A stretch of DNA of 64,000 bases from Oikopleura dioica (GCA_907165135.1 OU015568.1:14206501-14270500); one strand, 5' to 3'; numbered from the stretch's first letter, positions 46,048-59,329 are shown. The notes: generated by a model not told the origin, from the letters alone. Numbers and translations: made by a program.

Positions 46048-48625
46048 TTACATCTTGCTCTTCATGTAGTTAAGGGCGGAACCGTTCTTGAACCAGTTGA
46101 TCTGGAGGTCGTTGAAAGTGTGGTTCAATGGGAAAGAGTCAGAGCTGCCGTCGGCGTGGGTGGCGGTGCAAGTGACCTATGATGATGTTTAGTTTGAGCA
46201 TAAAGATGCAAGATGAACCTGGCTAAAAGGAGCGAGCTCGGTGATGCCGGTGAGGGTGATCTTGTCATCGGGTCGGATCTTGTCGTAATCAGCGGGATCA
46301 GCGAAGGTAAGTGGGAGCATACCCTGCTTCTTGAGGTTAGTCTCGTGGATTCGAGCGAAGGATTTGACGATGATAGCTCGGCCACCAAGATGTCTATAAA
46401 ATTCATAATTTCAAATCAAATAAAATGCAATTTTTATTACCGGGGCTCAAGAGCGGCGTGTTCTCGGGAAGAGCCTTCACCATAGTTATCGTCACCGACG
46501 ACAACCCATGGGACGCCAGCGGCTTTGTACTGTCGGGCAATGTCTGGGACACCACCTCGTTCGCCAGTAGTCCAGTTGCAGACGTTGTTCATCTCTTCGT
46601 TCTCAGAGTTGAGACCAGTGATGAGGAAGTTGTTGGAGATGTTGTCGAGGTGACCTCGGAACTTGAGCCATGGACCGGCAGCGGAGATGTGGTCAGTGGT
46701 GCACTTGCCCTTGACCTTGATGAGGACCTGAGCGTTCTCGAGGTTCTTTCCGTCCCAAGCGTTGAAGGGGGCGAGGAGCTGGAGTCGCTGGGAATTCTCA
46801 TCGACGATGACTTCACCGGCACCTTCTGCTGGTGGATGAGTGTAGTAGTTCTTGCCAGCTTCCCATCCTTTGCCGGGGAGTTCGTCACCGTATGGGGTCT
46901 CAAGCTAGACAAAAAGTAAGAATAATCGAAGTAATATGATTGCAAACCTTGAACTTGGATCCATCGGGAGCAGTGAGCTCATCGACTTCGGGGTCGAAGT
47001 CGAGGGTTCCGGTGATAGCGTAAACAGTAGCGAGTTCAGGAGAGGCAACGAAACCGTGGGTCATTGGGTTGGAGTCGTTTCGTCCAGTGAAGTTTCGGTT
47101 GAAGGAGGTGACGATGGAGTTCTTCTCGCCCTTCTCAGTGTCCTTTCGGTTCCACTGACCAATGCATGGACCGCAAGAGTTGGACATAACGACACCACCG
47201 ACCTTCTCGAAGATTTCAGTGTAGCCATCCCGTTCAATGGTAGCTCGGACCTAAAATTGAGGCTTGAGGCGTGCTTAGAATTCGATATTCACCTGTTCGG
47301 AACCGGGAGAGATGGAGAAGCCAGCCTTGCAAGTCATGCCTCGGTCAGCAATCTGCTTAGCGAGGGAAGCGGCTCGGCCCATATCTTCGTAGGAGGAGTT
47401 GGTGCAAGAACCAATCAAACCGTACTTGACCTCAACGGGCCAGTCGTTCTTTCGGGCGGTATTACCGACCTCGGAAGCGAGATGGTAAAGATCAGGGGTG
47501 AATGGACCGTTGATACCGGGTCGGAGCTCATCGAGGTTGATGTGGATGTGCTGGTCGTATTCAGCGCCGGCATCAGCAGAGAGGAGACCCTGGTTGGCAT
47601 CAGCGAGGTCACCAATGGCGGATCGGCCGGTGGAGTCGAGGTACTTTCGCATTCGGTGGTTGTATGGGAACATGGAAGTAGTGGCACCGATTTCAGCACC
47701 CATGTTGCAGATAGTAGCCATACCAGTGCTAGAAACAGTGATAATAATGTGGTTTAGATTTTCAGAGGTTACCAAGACATAGACTCGACACCGGGGCCGA
47801 AGTATTCGACGATGGCACCAGTACCACCCTTGACGGTGAGGATGTCAGCGACCTTGAGGATGACGTCCTTGGGAGAGGTCCAGCCGGAAAGCTTGCCAGT
47901 CAATTCAACACCGATGACCTTGGGGCACTTGAGTTCCCATGGGATACCAGCCATGACATCGACGGCATCAGCGCCACCAACGCCGACACAGCAGCCACCG
48001 AGACCACCACCGTTGGGAGTGTGAGAGTCAGTACCGATAAGCATGACACCGGGGAAGGCGTAGTTTTCGAGGACGATCTGGTGAATGATACCAGAGCCAG
48101 CTTCCCAGAAGCCGACACCGTACTTTTTACCAGCAGAGCCGAGGAAATCGTAGACTTCTCGGTTAAGGGTGTTGGCAACCTTAAGATCGGCAACGGAACC
48201 GTTCTCGGCGGCGATCAAGTGATCGGCATGGATGGTAGAGGGAACGGCGACTCGGGGCATGCCGGAGGAGATGAACTGGAGCATGGCCATCTGGGCGGTG
48301 GCGTCCTGCATGGCAACTCGGTCGGGTCGGAGGTTCAGGTAAGATTCACCTCGTCGGATGTCGGCCTCGGCGGCGTTGTCCAAGTGACCGTAGACGACCT
48401 GAAATAAATTAGGGCAACGCTCATGATTGAATAGCTTACCTTCTCGGAAAGAGTAAGAGGTCGGTTAAGTCGGCCCTTGACAATATCGATATTCTTGGCG
48501 AGACCCTCGTAGTTGACTGGGGCATCGTCGAATCGTGACATTGGCACGCTCGAAGCAGCCTTGCTGCATTTCTTTGCAGCCAAGCGGGCCCTCAACATTC
48601 CGTTTCTAAACCCTTTTATTGTCAT
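46048..48625 (-). CDS. ACO2: Mitochondrial aconitate hydratase
   Basis: Citrate to isocitrate isomerase of the TCA cycle, 4Fe-4S enzyme of the matrix. Basic presequence ([16 protein letters not shown]), then family blocks in order: [53 protein letters not shown], the first cluster cysteine in [13 protein letters not shown], the other two in [11 protein letters not shown], and in the C-terminal swivel domain [15 protein letters not shown] and [22 protein letters not shown]. All catalytic ligands are present. Introns near 48405, 47760, 47285, 46955, 46420 and 46200 are about 40-60 nt. Translation may start at 48625 or, if the AG at 48606-48605 is a trans-splice acceptor, at the ATG at 48598, which gives the better presequence. 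Codon use is strongly biased, so long open frames appear on the other strand. Confidence 0.95.
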
Positions 48626-49077
48626 ATTGTGCCGTTGTCAATAAATAACAGTCAGACTCTGACTGTCAGAGCTACTTATAATTGATGTTTAATTATCAAT
48701 TCTTCTGCAACATGCTTTTCTCTGATTCTCGTTGAAATGAGAAACGAGGGAAAAAACGATGAAATGATAACTAGCACTGCGATTACGGGGGTTCGCAACG
48801 GATTTTTTAGCAACTCGAAAATAAATGCTTCCGGCTAAACAGTCTGGGAAATAAGGGAGCTACGAAGATAACATCAGATAAAAGCAAGATTCAGCGATGA
48901 GGAGTTGTTATAAATAGAAGTAAGTCTTAACTGAAGAAATTTGATTTCTGATCTAATAGAAAGCATTATGGTTTGAAAAGGTCAATGGGATCTAGAAAAA
49001 TAAAGGGGATGATGGAACTAGGTCAATGGAGGGATGAAATAATTTCGTAAATGATTTTAAGTGATTCTTCTTGGATG
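48626..49077. other. Spacer between aconitase start and TMEM131 stop
   Basis: About 450 bp, AT-rich, same-strand neighbours. Presumably TMEM131 3' UTR plus the aconitase promoter. No gene recognised. Confidence 0.45.
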
Positions 49078-52000
49078 CTAGTTGTCCCAGATTCCGCGGA
49101 TCTTGGTAGAGTAGCGTTCGCCCTGAATTTCGTTGAATTAGAATCTCTCTTGTTGATTTGCCCAGAGAAAAGAGGGCAAGCTTTACGCCGCAGAGGCAAA
49201 GTGACTCATTCAGAAAACTAAGATAATGAGTTACATAACGCAGTTCTCAATTAAAGTCGTAGTCTAATTAATTCCTTCTTATAAGAAAGCGCCAATTTCA
49301 AGATTAGTAATGCGTCTCGACATGAACGGCTACTTATCCGATAATCGAATTACTTACGGCTTCTCGGATGCGTTCGTCCTGCTTCTTTCGTTCCTCAGAA
49401 GTCATTTCTCCTGTAAAAAGAGACGACTGCTCGTTTCCAAAAACAGATCGGATGTCGGCAGGACTAGAAGTTGTTTTGCTGCCGAATCCAGGAGGCGGAA
49501 GCGTAGAAGATCGGTTCGTTAGACTTTCAAAAGCAGAAACGGGTGGACTGTTTGACTGAAGGAAGCCAGTATTTTGAGCTGGTTGAGATTCTCTGAAGCT
49601 CTGGCTCTGTCCAAAGATGTCTGTTCGGAACGGAGCTCTGTTTTCCGTTGGCCATGGTCGTTCATGGTAATCGTCTGGTCGGTAGTTTTCCGGGCGATAT
49701 CGAAGTTCTCCATATCTCGGTTGATAAGGATCGTAGGAATTGAAGGGCTGCTGGTAAAATGATGTACCAGGTCGTGGATTTCGTCCGGGCGCTGGATCGA
49801 AGACTCTTGGACGAGTTGCGCTGATGTTTTCTTGACGTTGAATTTCCCGCTCAACATTTTGTCCAATCGTATTCAAACCAAAGGGATCAAATGATTCTTT
49901 TTCATCATCGCTAAAAACATGTTTATATTCTAGAAACGTGTTTGCAAAACAATACCTGTCAGGTTTTGGTGGTGTTTCACTGCGCTTGAGCTGCGGTAAG
50001 GATACTGTACTCTCGAGTTTGACGCTGCGGATGTGATCTCGAGTGAGAAAAGCTTTCGTCGGTGGAAGAAGCGCTCCTTCGTGGCCAGAAGAAGAATCAG
50101 TCGAATCAGATATGGGGATGTCCTCAACAGGCGCAGCTTTTGTTGGTTTGGCCTTTGCCCTTGGGGTCGGCTGGACACTCGATGCAGACGAAGACAGGGA
50201 GCTGGATCGGCTCGTCTTTTTACGCTTGTCCCGCGGGGTCTTAACACGTTTGCGCACTTGAGTCTTTTTCGGCGTTTTCGGCGCCATTTCCTTCTCCAAC
50301 TGTTGGGCTCTCTTCGACAGGTCTTTGAAGTCGGACTCGTATTTGGATTGATCTGAAATTGTCGTGCTCTCGTCGGCCCACTCCGGAAGGCTTTCTTCTG
50401 GCTCCTCTTCTTCATGAGTTTCGGCGGGGATTTCTTCGACGCTGGAATAACGAGCAGGCCTTGATGATGGCGGATCATTTTCCTTTTTCGGTTTTTTCTT
50501 CTCGAGTAGTTCTTCCTCCCTCTTTGCTTCTTTCGCAGCAAGCGCTTCACCTTCTTTTAACATCCTCTGGATTTCATCGTTCGATACAGGTTTGAATTGG
50601 CTTGTATCGAGCAATTTATTGATAGAGGGATAGTTGTGATTTTGGATAGGTGCCACCTTTGCCTCAGGTCGCTTGCGTTTGAGGTGACTATACATTTTGC
50701 GCATAAGGGGGTCAATCACACTTGCTGGAATAGTGGCCACTTTTCCGAACTTTTCGAAGTAGTCGTGTGTCACACAGTTAGCTTCGATGTATCCCATGAT
50801 AATGATTCCAAACAAGAGAAGCCACATCATAGCGACGATGATTTTTCGACAACTAGCTTCCCAAGGTGGGCGGGGAATGCTGGCACGACAGGCTTGAATG
50901 TGATCTTTTGGCACTCTGGACTGAAGCATAAACACAAACTTGCCGCCAAACTCCGTCGTTATGTCCATTATCGCTTGCGTTTCTAGCATCGAGAAATCAG
51001 GTCGGTATTTTAGCTTTATTTCCTTATACGCAGGCTCTTTATCTCCGACGGGCATGTGTCCATCAGAAAGTTTTCCCGTCACTTTCGAGCAATCCTGAAC
51101 TTCCCAACCATCTGACGCGCAGTATTCACCATTAATGCGAACTTGAACGATATTCGAAGGGATAACGGAAAAATTTTCCAAGATCAATGTCGTCTTTGAG
51201 CCCTTTTTAAACGGTAACTCGCCCGGCTTTGTAAAGTAGCAGTCCTTTAGATCATCGTCTCTGAAGAGCATCGTGAAGTAGCTATTTCCATCTTTTAGCT
51301 TTATCTCCTCTTTGACTCCCTTTCCCATCAGTCGAATAGGTTCGAGTACAGTCAGATTATTACGCAGCAGTAAGACTGCTTCGTGCATTCCAACTCTATT
51401 GGGAATAAAAGTCAGCACAATCGTCTCTTCCGACTGCGGAGGAATGACTGGACGAGGGAGCTGATACTCGCCATTTTTGGTCGAAACATTCTTCCTAACT
51501 ATTGCAAAATCAGGTGAATAGTTGAAATCATTCTTTGGATGGAGGTAAGGATAATCATCTTTGAGAGCTTTCTCAATACGGTAATTTTGCTGAATGTCAC
51601 CGAGGAGCACTGGTTGGAACATTATGTAATCATCGGATGGATTTTTTATTTTGATGACGCGTTGAGCTTGTAATCTGTGTGGAATCGTTACTGCAGTTTG
51701 AGCAAAAACTATCGGATGCTGTAGGAATGTCTCCTTCGTTACTACTTGCGCTAATCGAGGCCAGGTGAAATCTGGTTTGAAGTCAAAGTCGTAAAGCACA
51801 TTTTCTTGAGTCATTATAGTCAGAGATGTTCTCGTTTCTGATTCTTGTTTTTTGAAGTGGGCTCTGAAGCGATCATAGAGCTCTGCATCGTTCTTTGCCG
51901 ATTGATGGGGTCTATCCAAAGAAGAAAGCCACGCTTTGCCGCATTTATTATCTGGCCGCAGACTACCCATACACTCGCACTTTGCGAAGTATTCTCCTTT

Positions 52001-54633
52001 GCAGTACTGTCGGCCGTCGAACTCTAATTTGCCGACGGTGGTCTTTGTCATTGCATGGACAACTTTGTTATTTGGAATAAAACGAACGATGCCGATTTCA
52101 TTGGGAATCACGCTACTGGGATGAAGATCTCGCTGGAAAGTAGAAAACATGGAAATTTCTGCCGAAACTTTCTTCCCGGGAAAACTCTGTGGAAGTTTGA
52201 CTGGACTGTCCATGATTTTCATGCTTCCATCGTACCACTTTCCCTCAAAAGGTATTCTGATCACTTGGAAATGCGACACAATTGCCAGCGTTCCTTCTAT
52301 ACGCCGCTGCTCAGCAACTCCTAAACAGAACTCGAAAATAGAAGTCGACTTCTTTTTCAAAGTGAGGGGAAACTCGGACGGCATTTTCCGATGAGAGACA
52401 TCGCGTCTGCCGAATTCGAGACTCGTCATCGGCCACATGTTATGCGTGATGCCGTAGTTTGGCAAGTTTTCAATTTGATAGCGTTCGAGTGCGATATCAA
52501 TCGGATTCTTGTTTGAAAGCATTATGACCTGGCACTTTTGGTCTCCAGTTGCGGTCAAGCCAAACTCGATCTTTGAAGAGTTGCTGTTGATGGAAGGATC
52601 GGGAATCGAGACTTGATAGTTCACCAGACCGTAGTAAAATAATAGATCGTAATTAAATACACTAAAGCAATACTTTTAAATCGAAGATCAAGTTCAAACG
52701 AACCTGGCATTGGTGTGAATATTTATTTGGGTCTCGATCGTTCTATCCTCTGGACAATCAATTTGTTTGATCGTTTCATTCCATTTACAGTGAGCGAGCT
52801 CAATCTCAAAGAACTCACTTTCTTCACCAGACTTGAGAATCCGCGAGTCCTGTAAATACCGGATCTTGAAGGCATTCTCGCGATCGGGATCGTCCCTGTC
52901 GTAGTCGACATCGATTTTGCTGATGAAGATGGGCTCATCCATTGTGTTTTTGATGGTAATCTTGCGAACTTTTTCTTGCGTCTCGCGAATTTCAGAAAGC
53001 AGGAATTTCAACTGACTTTGCTCAAGTTCCAGCTCGCCTCGTAAGATCCGAGCTTGCCAAGGACTAAAAAGTGTCATCAACAGATAATTATTGCTTGTCT
53101 TACATTTCTAAGTCCCTATAAATCATATTCGGGCGCCAGTGAAGCCTGAGAAGGCCACTGAAAAACGATTTTCCTGTAGCAAAGGCCTCGTCGTACAAAA
53201 ACGTAGCGTTGCCCAAGAGAGCTTCTTGGCCAGCGTCGGGGATTTTCATCGAGTTTTTCATATTGAGCTTTATAGATTTTTCTGAAAAAAAAATCAGGCA
53301 GATCATCAAAGAATTGATGACTTACGAACTACAGGAAGTTGTCGAATCCAGTCAAAAGTAACGGAATCGTTGATGCCTACGTTCCGAATAATAATCGGTT
53401 TCTTAACGGATTTCATCGATTCATGAACAATCCCAAAGTCCAGCATCCATTCTTTCGGATAAACCGCTGGAACATTTGAAACTTCTACATCGAACGGAAA
53501 AATCAGTTTTAACGGCGGCTTCTTTTCACAAGGCATCGTCCGATTTACCTGAATCATTTATAAAGACCCCGGCTGAGAGTCCTATTTCTTACTGTAAAAC
53601 GGACGAAAGCTGACTGTAGCCCGGTATAATTTTTTTCAATAAATACTGCCGTCGCAATGTGCTTTTCTTCATTGGGGAAGACCGTCAGTTCTTTTTTCTT
53701 GACCCTAGCACCGGACTTGTTGAGAAGAATTTGTACTCGTGGTGAGCTCGAATAAAGCTCCGTGACTTGAAGGGGACATTCTTCTGGGTTGTAGAGCGAG
53801 AGTTTATAGCTTTGTCGCTCTCCAAGGGGAATTTTCGTGTTCAAAAAAGTTGGCAAACGGTACGGATTTGAAGTTGCTACGCCAAAAAGCTAAAAAAATA
53901 GGTAAGATATGAGAGAAGCGAGATAGACTTACAGGGTAGGGTAGGGTTAATTTTGAAGTTCCAGTGTTGATAAAAAGTGTTTGCTCGACGTTTCCGATCT
54001 TTCTCGGGAGGAAAATGACCTCAAAAGTCACTGCTTCATGGGGTTGAAGTTTTCGCTGCTTAGGGGGAACTATTGAAAAGTATTTGTTGGGTGAGTCTAT
54101 CGAGCTGATGTCCACAACTTCGTCGTCGTGCATGTTGATGATGCGGACTTCTTTTTTGACTTCCAAGCCCAAGTGAGTGTTTCCAAAGTCCAGGAAGGGT
54201 GGATCAAAGCGAACCCACATCCCTATTATCCCAATATTTTCTGGTCGCAAAATCTACCTACCTTTGTAAGGAACTTTCTCGCTTTGTTTGATGTAGGGCA
54301 TATTTTTAGGAATAGGAATGGCTCCTTGCTCCATAAACTGATTATTCGACACATAATGGCCAATGTTGGGGGAGATGATTCGTTGTTCGTGTGGGGGGTT
54401 GTCAAAAGCAACGTAACGCTGCTCTGGAGGGGGAGTGTTGGGGGTGAGGGGAAACTTGGAGTAGTGAACTTGTACTTCATCGTAGTTTTGTCCTAAAGAA
54501 TCTGTTTGAATGTTTCTTTTCTGATTATTATATAAATTGTATTTATATATTTACATATAGCCTATTTGCCTATATTGTGGCCGTTTGCTAACGACAAAAG
54601 AAGTAATATCGATATCATTGCTGTATTTGCCAT
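49078..54633 (-). CDS. TMEM131: TMEM131 homologue (PapD-like domains, collagen secretion factor)
   Basis: ER membrane protein that recruits procollagen through bacterial-chaperone-like PapD-L domains and links to TRAPPIII through its tail (known for worm and human TMEM131). Start exon 54633-54570 encodes a signal peptide (ANTAMISILLLLSLANG) and joins 54492-54262 through a GC-AG intron. The first PapD-L unit is clear: RFDPPFLDFGNTHLGLEV and IGNVEQTLFINTGTSKLTL. Later ectodomain blocks extend to about 50.9 kb; one transmembrane segment (IIVAMMWLLLFGIIIMGYI) is followed by a long charged, Ser/Pro-rich cytoplasmic tail. The largest exon runs about 52624 to 49358. A final exon 49122-49078 encodes GERYSTKIRGIWDN after a 235-nt intron; ending with a Trp-containing motif fits the family. 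Confidence 0.88.
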
Positions 54634-55172
54634 TTCTCATTGTTTTTCTAAACAAAATCGTTAAAAAATATTCAATTTCTTTAAATTTTAAATATAATTA
54701 TTATCAAAGGTATTTTGGTTTAAACAGAATGAGATTTGTTTGTTTCGCACTTATTTAAAAAAGCTATATATTGAGGGATTGTTATCGATAAAGAATCAAA
54801 AAGCGGAATAATATCAGTCATTTCGGGAGCTGGGGAAGCGAGCTCGAGGGATTTTATTTGTCATTGAAACTTAAAAGAACGATATCATCAGTTTTATAAA
54901 CAAAATTAGTTTTGGGAAGAAGCTTGGCATTGTTAATATAAATAAATAAAAACAGCATGAGCTACATCAACAGTGGTGTAACAGTAGTAAACAAAAATGA
55001 AAGAAACATAAGCGCAAGAAATAGATATAACAGACTCGGCAAATTTTACAGGCGCTATTGCTAGACCTTAAACTTTGAACAGAAGTGAGTCAGTAATTAC
55101 ATTTGAAATCAAGAAACATAAGCATAAACATAGTCTAAAATCGAGGTACATAGATATTGGATAGTAGTGGAA
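54634..55172. other. AT-rich spacer upstream of TMEM131
   Basis: About 540 bp with the TMEM131 promoter and the TMEM65 3' UTR. Very AT-rich with short inverted TTTAAAT-like stretches; no gene or repeat family identified. Confidence 0.45.
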
Positions 55173-55956
55173 CTAGTTGTTGATAAAAAGTAAGGGGAAC
55201 ATGCCAATTAGACAGCCGATGATGATCCCCATTGCTTGACCGGTCGCTTTTGAAAGGCGCGCCTAAAATTATTCATTCGACTCCAGTTTGATTGCTTTCT
55301 CTGTTACGTACTCTAGTGTGGTTCAGTTGAGCTTGGGAAAGGTCCGGAACAGGAAGGCCCATTCGCAACGCTAGAACTTCCACATAGCCGGCGAGACCGA
55401 TTCCGCAGACGTCGGAAATTGTGTTTCCAAGGGCGGCGCAGGCCATCACTGACAGATGCATCGTAGCTCCAATTTGCGTTTCAATCAAGTCACCAGCCAG
55501 GATCATCAATAAATTATCGAAGAATCCAAAGCCGATGAATGGAACGAGATTGTGGAAGAAGACAATGCGACATCCTTTCTGAAATTTTCTTCGTTAACCT
55601 TTTTCTCATTTTTCTCTGCGTAAAAAATGTCTGTCTTGTTTATATGTTTTTGTAACTCACCCATGGTGGGACCTCTTTACGATTTTGAGGCTCAAGCAGA
55701 ATTTTAAACTCGCTGTTACGCCTCTTGTCACGTAGTAATTTTTCCATTTTTTGGCGTTGTTCCAAGGGCAGCGCGCCAACGATAAGCTTCAAGTCTTCAT
55801 CTGTGTAATTCTGAAAAATATCATTCACTAATTCATGAATTTAAAGATAAAAAGTACCTGTTTTATTTCGATTGTATCATGCTTGGATCTTCTGAAAATA
55901 GACCTCTGGCTGGCAAATCTAATCGGAATCGAGCAGGACAGCCGTTGCCGTATCAT
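55173..55956 (-). CDS. TMEM65: TMEM65 homologue, mitochondrial inner-membrane protein
   Basis: Exons 55956-55858, 55810-55661, 55578-55312, 55262-55173 sum to 606 nt, 201 residues. The basic N-terminus (MIRQRLSCSIPIRFASQR) suits mitochondrial import. The body carries the family hallmarks GCRIVFFHNLVPFIGFGFFDN, ALGNTISDVCGIGLAGYVE, GLPVPDLSQAQ and a last membrane segment (MGIIIGCLIGMFPLLF). TMEM65 has been linked to mitochondrial sodium/calcium exchange. The start was chosen because CCCTAG ends one base before the ATG, a likely trans-splice acceptor; the frame is open further upstream to 56181 without another ATG. Next gene upstream on the same strand is the Obg GTPase, about 260 nt away. Confidence 0.9.
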
Positions 55957-56217
55957 TCTAGGGCCGAAGGCGGTTTTAGTCAAATGAACGTTCAAAAATC
56001 GAAATCCTTCGTTTTCTCGGGAGGCAGTAAGTCTGGATCTATCGGACGTGTGCTCTGCTGTAGCGTCTTTATCCTGTTTTGTCTTGGATGAGCTTTGAAA
56101 AAATGGGCTAATTCCACGTGCTATTTTGGGCTCCAAAACAAACCACAATATGGCTTTAGCACCTCGATAAGCTTCTATCACATAATATACTTTGTCATTG
56201 AATAGATTTTTCCCTTT

Positions 56218-58220
56218 TTAAAACTCATTCCTTTCTTTTTGATACTCTTTCGAGGTTGGGTTCTTCCTTTTTTCCTCAAATTCAGAGTCTTCTTTTTTCA
56301 CTGATATTTTCGCGGCTTCGTAAAGTTTTGACTTGTTTATCAATTTTCTTATCGACTTCTTGAGATTGACCAGCTCTTCACTGTCAGTTTCTCGTTTTTC
56401 TCTAAAGGGGATGTATTTTTAAGGCCTATTCTTGCTCTGATTGATGAATTTTATTGATCGCGTCGGCGAATCGTCTCGTTCGAACGAAATCACTTTACGA
56501 GCATTATTTTTGTTTTGGAGCTAATAAAACGTAACAACATCCCTTTTCCTATTTCTCAGCTCTAATCGCGGGCTAATAAAGTGTACAGATTCGAATCGTG
56601 GCTTTGATGAGGGCACTTGTCCCAATTCGGGCTCGAGCTTCTTCATCATTGTGTCCCAGTTGTCGAGTTGGTCCATTAAAATTTCATATTTTCTGTTTGA
56701 ATCCGGAATATCGGCTTTTGTCAGGACCAGGTTGAACGGTTTTGATGGTATGTGCTAAATGAATTCATCAATATTTGTACAGTCGTTGCACAGGCCTCGT
56801 CGCTACCTCGTTGTAAAGCTCAAGTTCGGAAATGAGCTGCACAATCGTTTCAAACGCGCTTCGAAAAGGCCCTCCCGAATCCAATTGGAAGCCGTTGATA
56901 TCAACCACCATCAAGTGACAGGCATTTCTCTCGATCATATGCAAAAACTGATGACCATAGCCGCGGCCGATATGAGCTCCATCGATTAGTCCGGGCAAAT
57001 CAGCAAGTTCGATCCGTCTCCCATCCTCAAACTTGAAAAAAGGAAAGATAATTCAACCTGATAATTTGAAATCTGAAAAATTACCTTTATAACGCCTATA
57101 TTAGGCCTAATTGTAGTAAAGGGCGCTGCTGAAATCTGCGGATTCGCTTTCGAAAGCGCTTTTAGAAGCGTGCTTTTGCCCGCGTTGGGAAAGCCGATGA
57201 AGCCGACGTCTGCGATTCGCTTCAGCTCGATAAAAGCTTTGAAACACTCGCCTCGCTGTCCAGTAATCCACGACTTTGCCCTCTCTTTTTCAGCTTCGGA
57301 ATTCCATTTTCTATCTTGCCAGCGCTTTCCAGTTAGGCCTTTTCCACCAACCCCTCCTTTTGCGATAATAACTGGATTTTCATCACCAGAAAAAGGTTCT
57401 CATTTATGTCCCCAATTCAATCAAACAATATAAAATGCTAGAACCTTGTCATAGAGAAATCACTTCACCAGTATCCACATTTCTGAAAACGTTCTCTTAT
57501 TTCGCTAATCGATTAATTGGCTCAGAAGATTAAATGGATCACGCGAAGGGATTAAAATGAGCACCTGATCTCTGTGTCGATTGGAACAGTAATCGTCAAG
57601 TTCTGCGCATGTTTTCCAAAGCGAATGTTTCCTGGACAAGCGGATCCATTCGCTGCTCTGACGATTGGCACTTCTGGAGTCACCTCAAGCTCGTCTACTC
57701 TGTATTCCGATTCCGACAGCTCGACGAAAGCGTCGTCTGTAGTTCGCTCAAGACTTCTTTGATTTTTGATCAGATCGTTGAACATTTTCATAGTCATCTC
57801 TTTGTAAGGCTGAATAATTATATCGCCCCCGAGGCCTCCAACACCACCTAAAACAACAATTTATTAAGTTTCGCGAAGTTTCAAACTAAAATTCTCGTCA
57901 TTTCAAATAGACATTTATTTTGACTTGAAAATCCGACTTGTTGAATCATCACCTTTGCCACCCACAGCTCCTCGCCCGCCATGTCCAGCCTGGAAGATAA
58001 GAGGCACGCGATCAACAAATGACATGGAACGACGCCTTCCCAATATTTCAATATTCTCGTCGTAGATGTCAGATTCCAGAAGCTTTTCGCTCTCCTTTTG
58101 TTCCTTCCATTTCGGCTTAGACACAGTTAGATGTGGGCTTCTTCTTCTTCTTTGACCGCTCAAGTGATTAGTGTGGCTTAGGCAGCGCCAAATTCGACAG
58201 CTAAGGCCCGATTTCAACAT
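56218..58220 (-). CDS. GTPBP10: Obg-family mitochondrial GTPase, GTPBP10-like
   Basis: Large-subunit mitoribosome assembly GTPase. Exon 1 58220-57953 has a basic presequence and the start of the glycine-rich Obg fold; it joins 57847-57565 (GGKGGVGGLGGDIII across the junction). Later exons give GGVGGKGLTGKRW, the G1 loop GFPNAGKSTLL, switch G3 DLPGLIDGAHIGRGYGHQFL and G4 LTKAD, with DINGFQLDSGG as in human GTPBP10. Downstream of G4 the gene structure is uncertain: a frame through HFISP closes at about 56530, while a Lys/Glu-rich exon ends at 56218; the join is not resolved. The short stretch at about 57500-57400 also needs an intron with a weak acceptor. The gene starts 42 nt after the MRPL44 stop, so it is almost certainly in an operon with it. 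Confidence 0.87.
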
Positions 58221-58262
58221 TCTAGTGATTCAGAAGTCGTCAGTTGTGGAAATAAGCTAGAT
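58221..58262 (-). other. Operon spacer MRPL44 to GTPBP10 (42 nt)
   Basis: Only 42 nt lie between the MRPL44 stop (58263-58265) and the GTPBP10 ATG (58220). No room for a promoter. Supports co-transcription with trans-splicing. Confidence 0.65.
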
Positions 58263-59329
58263 TCATTTTTGAAGACATTTTTGTAGCGCAACTCTAGTGG
58301 CATCTTTTGCCGCGAGTTGTGGCGATTCTCCAACAGAATACGCCAGAAATTTCTTCTCATCATCGAAAACGGCCACGACGTAAGTAGGAAGAGCGGAGTT
58401 CTCGCCAATTACTTTCACCAGTCGAGGCTCAATAAATCCTACAACTCAACTTATTCTCTGCAAAATTTTCGCAAACATTACCGATATGTTTTTCATAATA
58501 AGTTTCTGGTGGTTCCCATGCTTCGGGAATAAGAGTTACTAAGTTGTGGCTCGTTAAATATGGCGGGAGAAGGAGATTTTCGATGACGGATTCGTTCTTG
58601 AGGTTCGATAGGAATGAGCCTTGATGCGGGTTCGATAAATTAACGCAATGAGATTTGACCGAGCGTTTCCATTATTATCTCAAGAATCAAACAATTTTAA
58701 TTATCAAAACATGTGTTTTATCATCAGAAATCAGAGAATAATTAATAATACTTATGTAAACCCCTTCCGAAATACTCTGGCTCATAATTAGGAACAAGAT
58801 TATGAAAGCCAACAGATCTAGCCGCATTATCTAAAGCTTCCAAGCTCGCCAAGCCCTGGCATATCTTCGCTGATGCATCGTTTATGCAGACCTTCTTAAA
58901 CGTCAAAGTGGATAATTGAAGCAATTTTGTAAAATACAAACCTGATCGACTATCTTTTTAAGCACGGCAATTATATATTCCTGATTAAAATCAGCATTCA
59001 CAAGCTGGCTGAATTCGTACTGGTCCATTTCACATTGAATTCGATGGCAAAATGCAGTAATCTCTTGCTCAAGGTCCCAGTCGTTGTACTCCCATCTCTT
59101 CAGCTCATCCTTTTCAAGCAGCGTCTTTCTCAACTGATATTCTGCATGTGCTTTATTCGTACGTTGTCTTTTCCAGCCCCATTTTCTATTCAATGCTAGA
59201 TCAATCAAAATTAACTGTGACTTACGGATGATCCTCGATTCTCACAGTATTACTCATTTTGCTCTCATCATTTTTGTAGTAAAGATTGGGCCTGTATCTC
59301 CTCGTTGATCTGGCCAAGTTCGCGAGCAT
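58263..59329 (-). CDS. MRPL44: Mitochondrial ribosomal protein L44 (mL44)
   Basis: RNase III-like plus dsRNA-binding protein of the mitochondrial large subunit. Start 59329 after a TTTGTTTAG acceptor. The first exon (MLANLARSTRRYR) is a presequence and joins KWGWKRQR by a 41-nt intron. WDLEQEITAFCHRIQ matches vertebrate WDYHAEIQAFGHRLQ. The C-terminal dsRBD is recognisable: RLVKVIGENSALPTYVVAVF and AAKDATRVALQKCL against human RLTRQSGGTTALPLYFVGL and EEEAARVALRKL. The middle is short compared with the human protein, and the splice joins between about 58740 and 58650 are not resolved. It sits between METTL17 (48 nt before) and GTPBP10 (42 nt after). Confidence 0.78.

Noticed and set aside
46425-46919. 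164-codon plus-strand frame within aconitase
   Set aside because: Same antisense effect; real coding is ACO2 on the minus strand.
46936-47757. 273-codon open frame on the plus strand across the aconitase gene
   Set aside because: It is antisense to conserved aconitase exons with strong codon bias (third-position C/G), which leaves the complementary frame open. It has no family features and crosses an intron of the real gene.
55957-56181. Open frame extending TMEM65 by 75 codons upstream
   Set aside because: It has no ATG, lies before a likely trans-splice acceptor (CCCTAG ending at 55958), and TMEM65-type targeting sequence starts at the chosen ATG.
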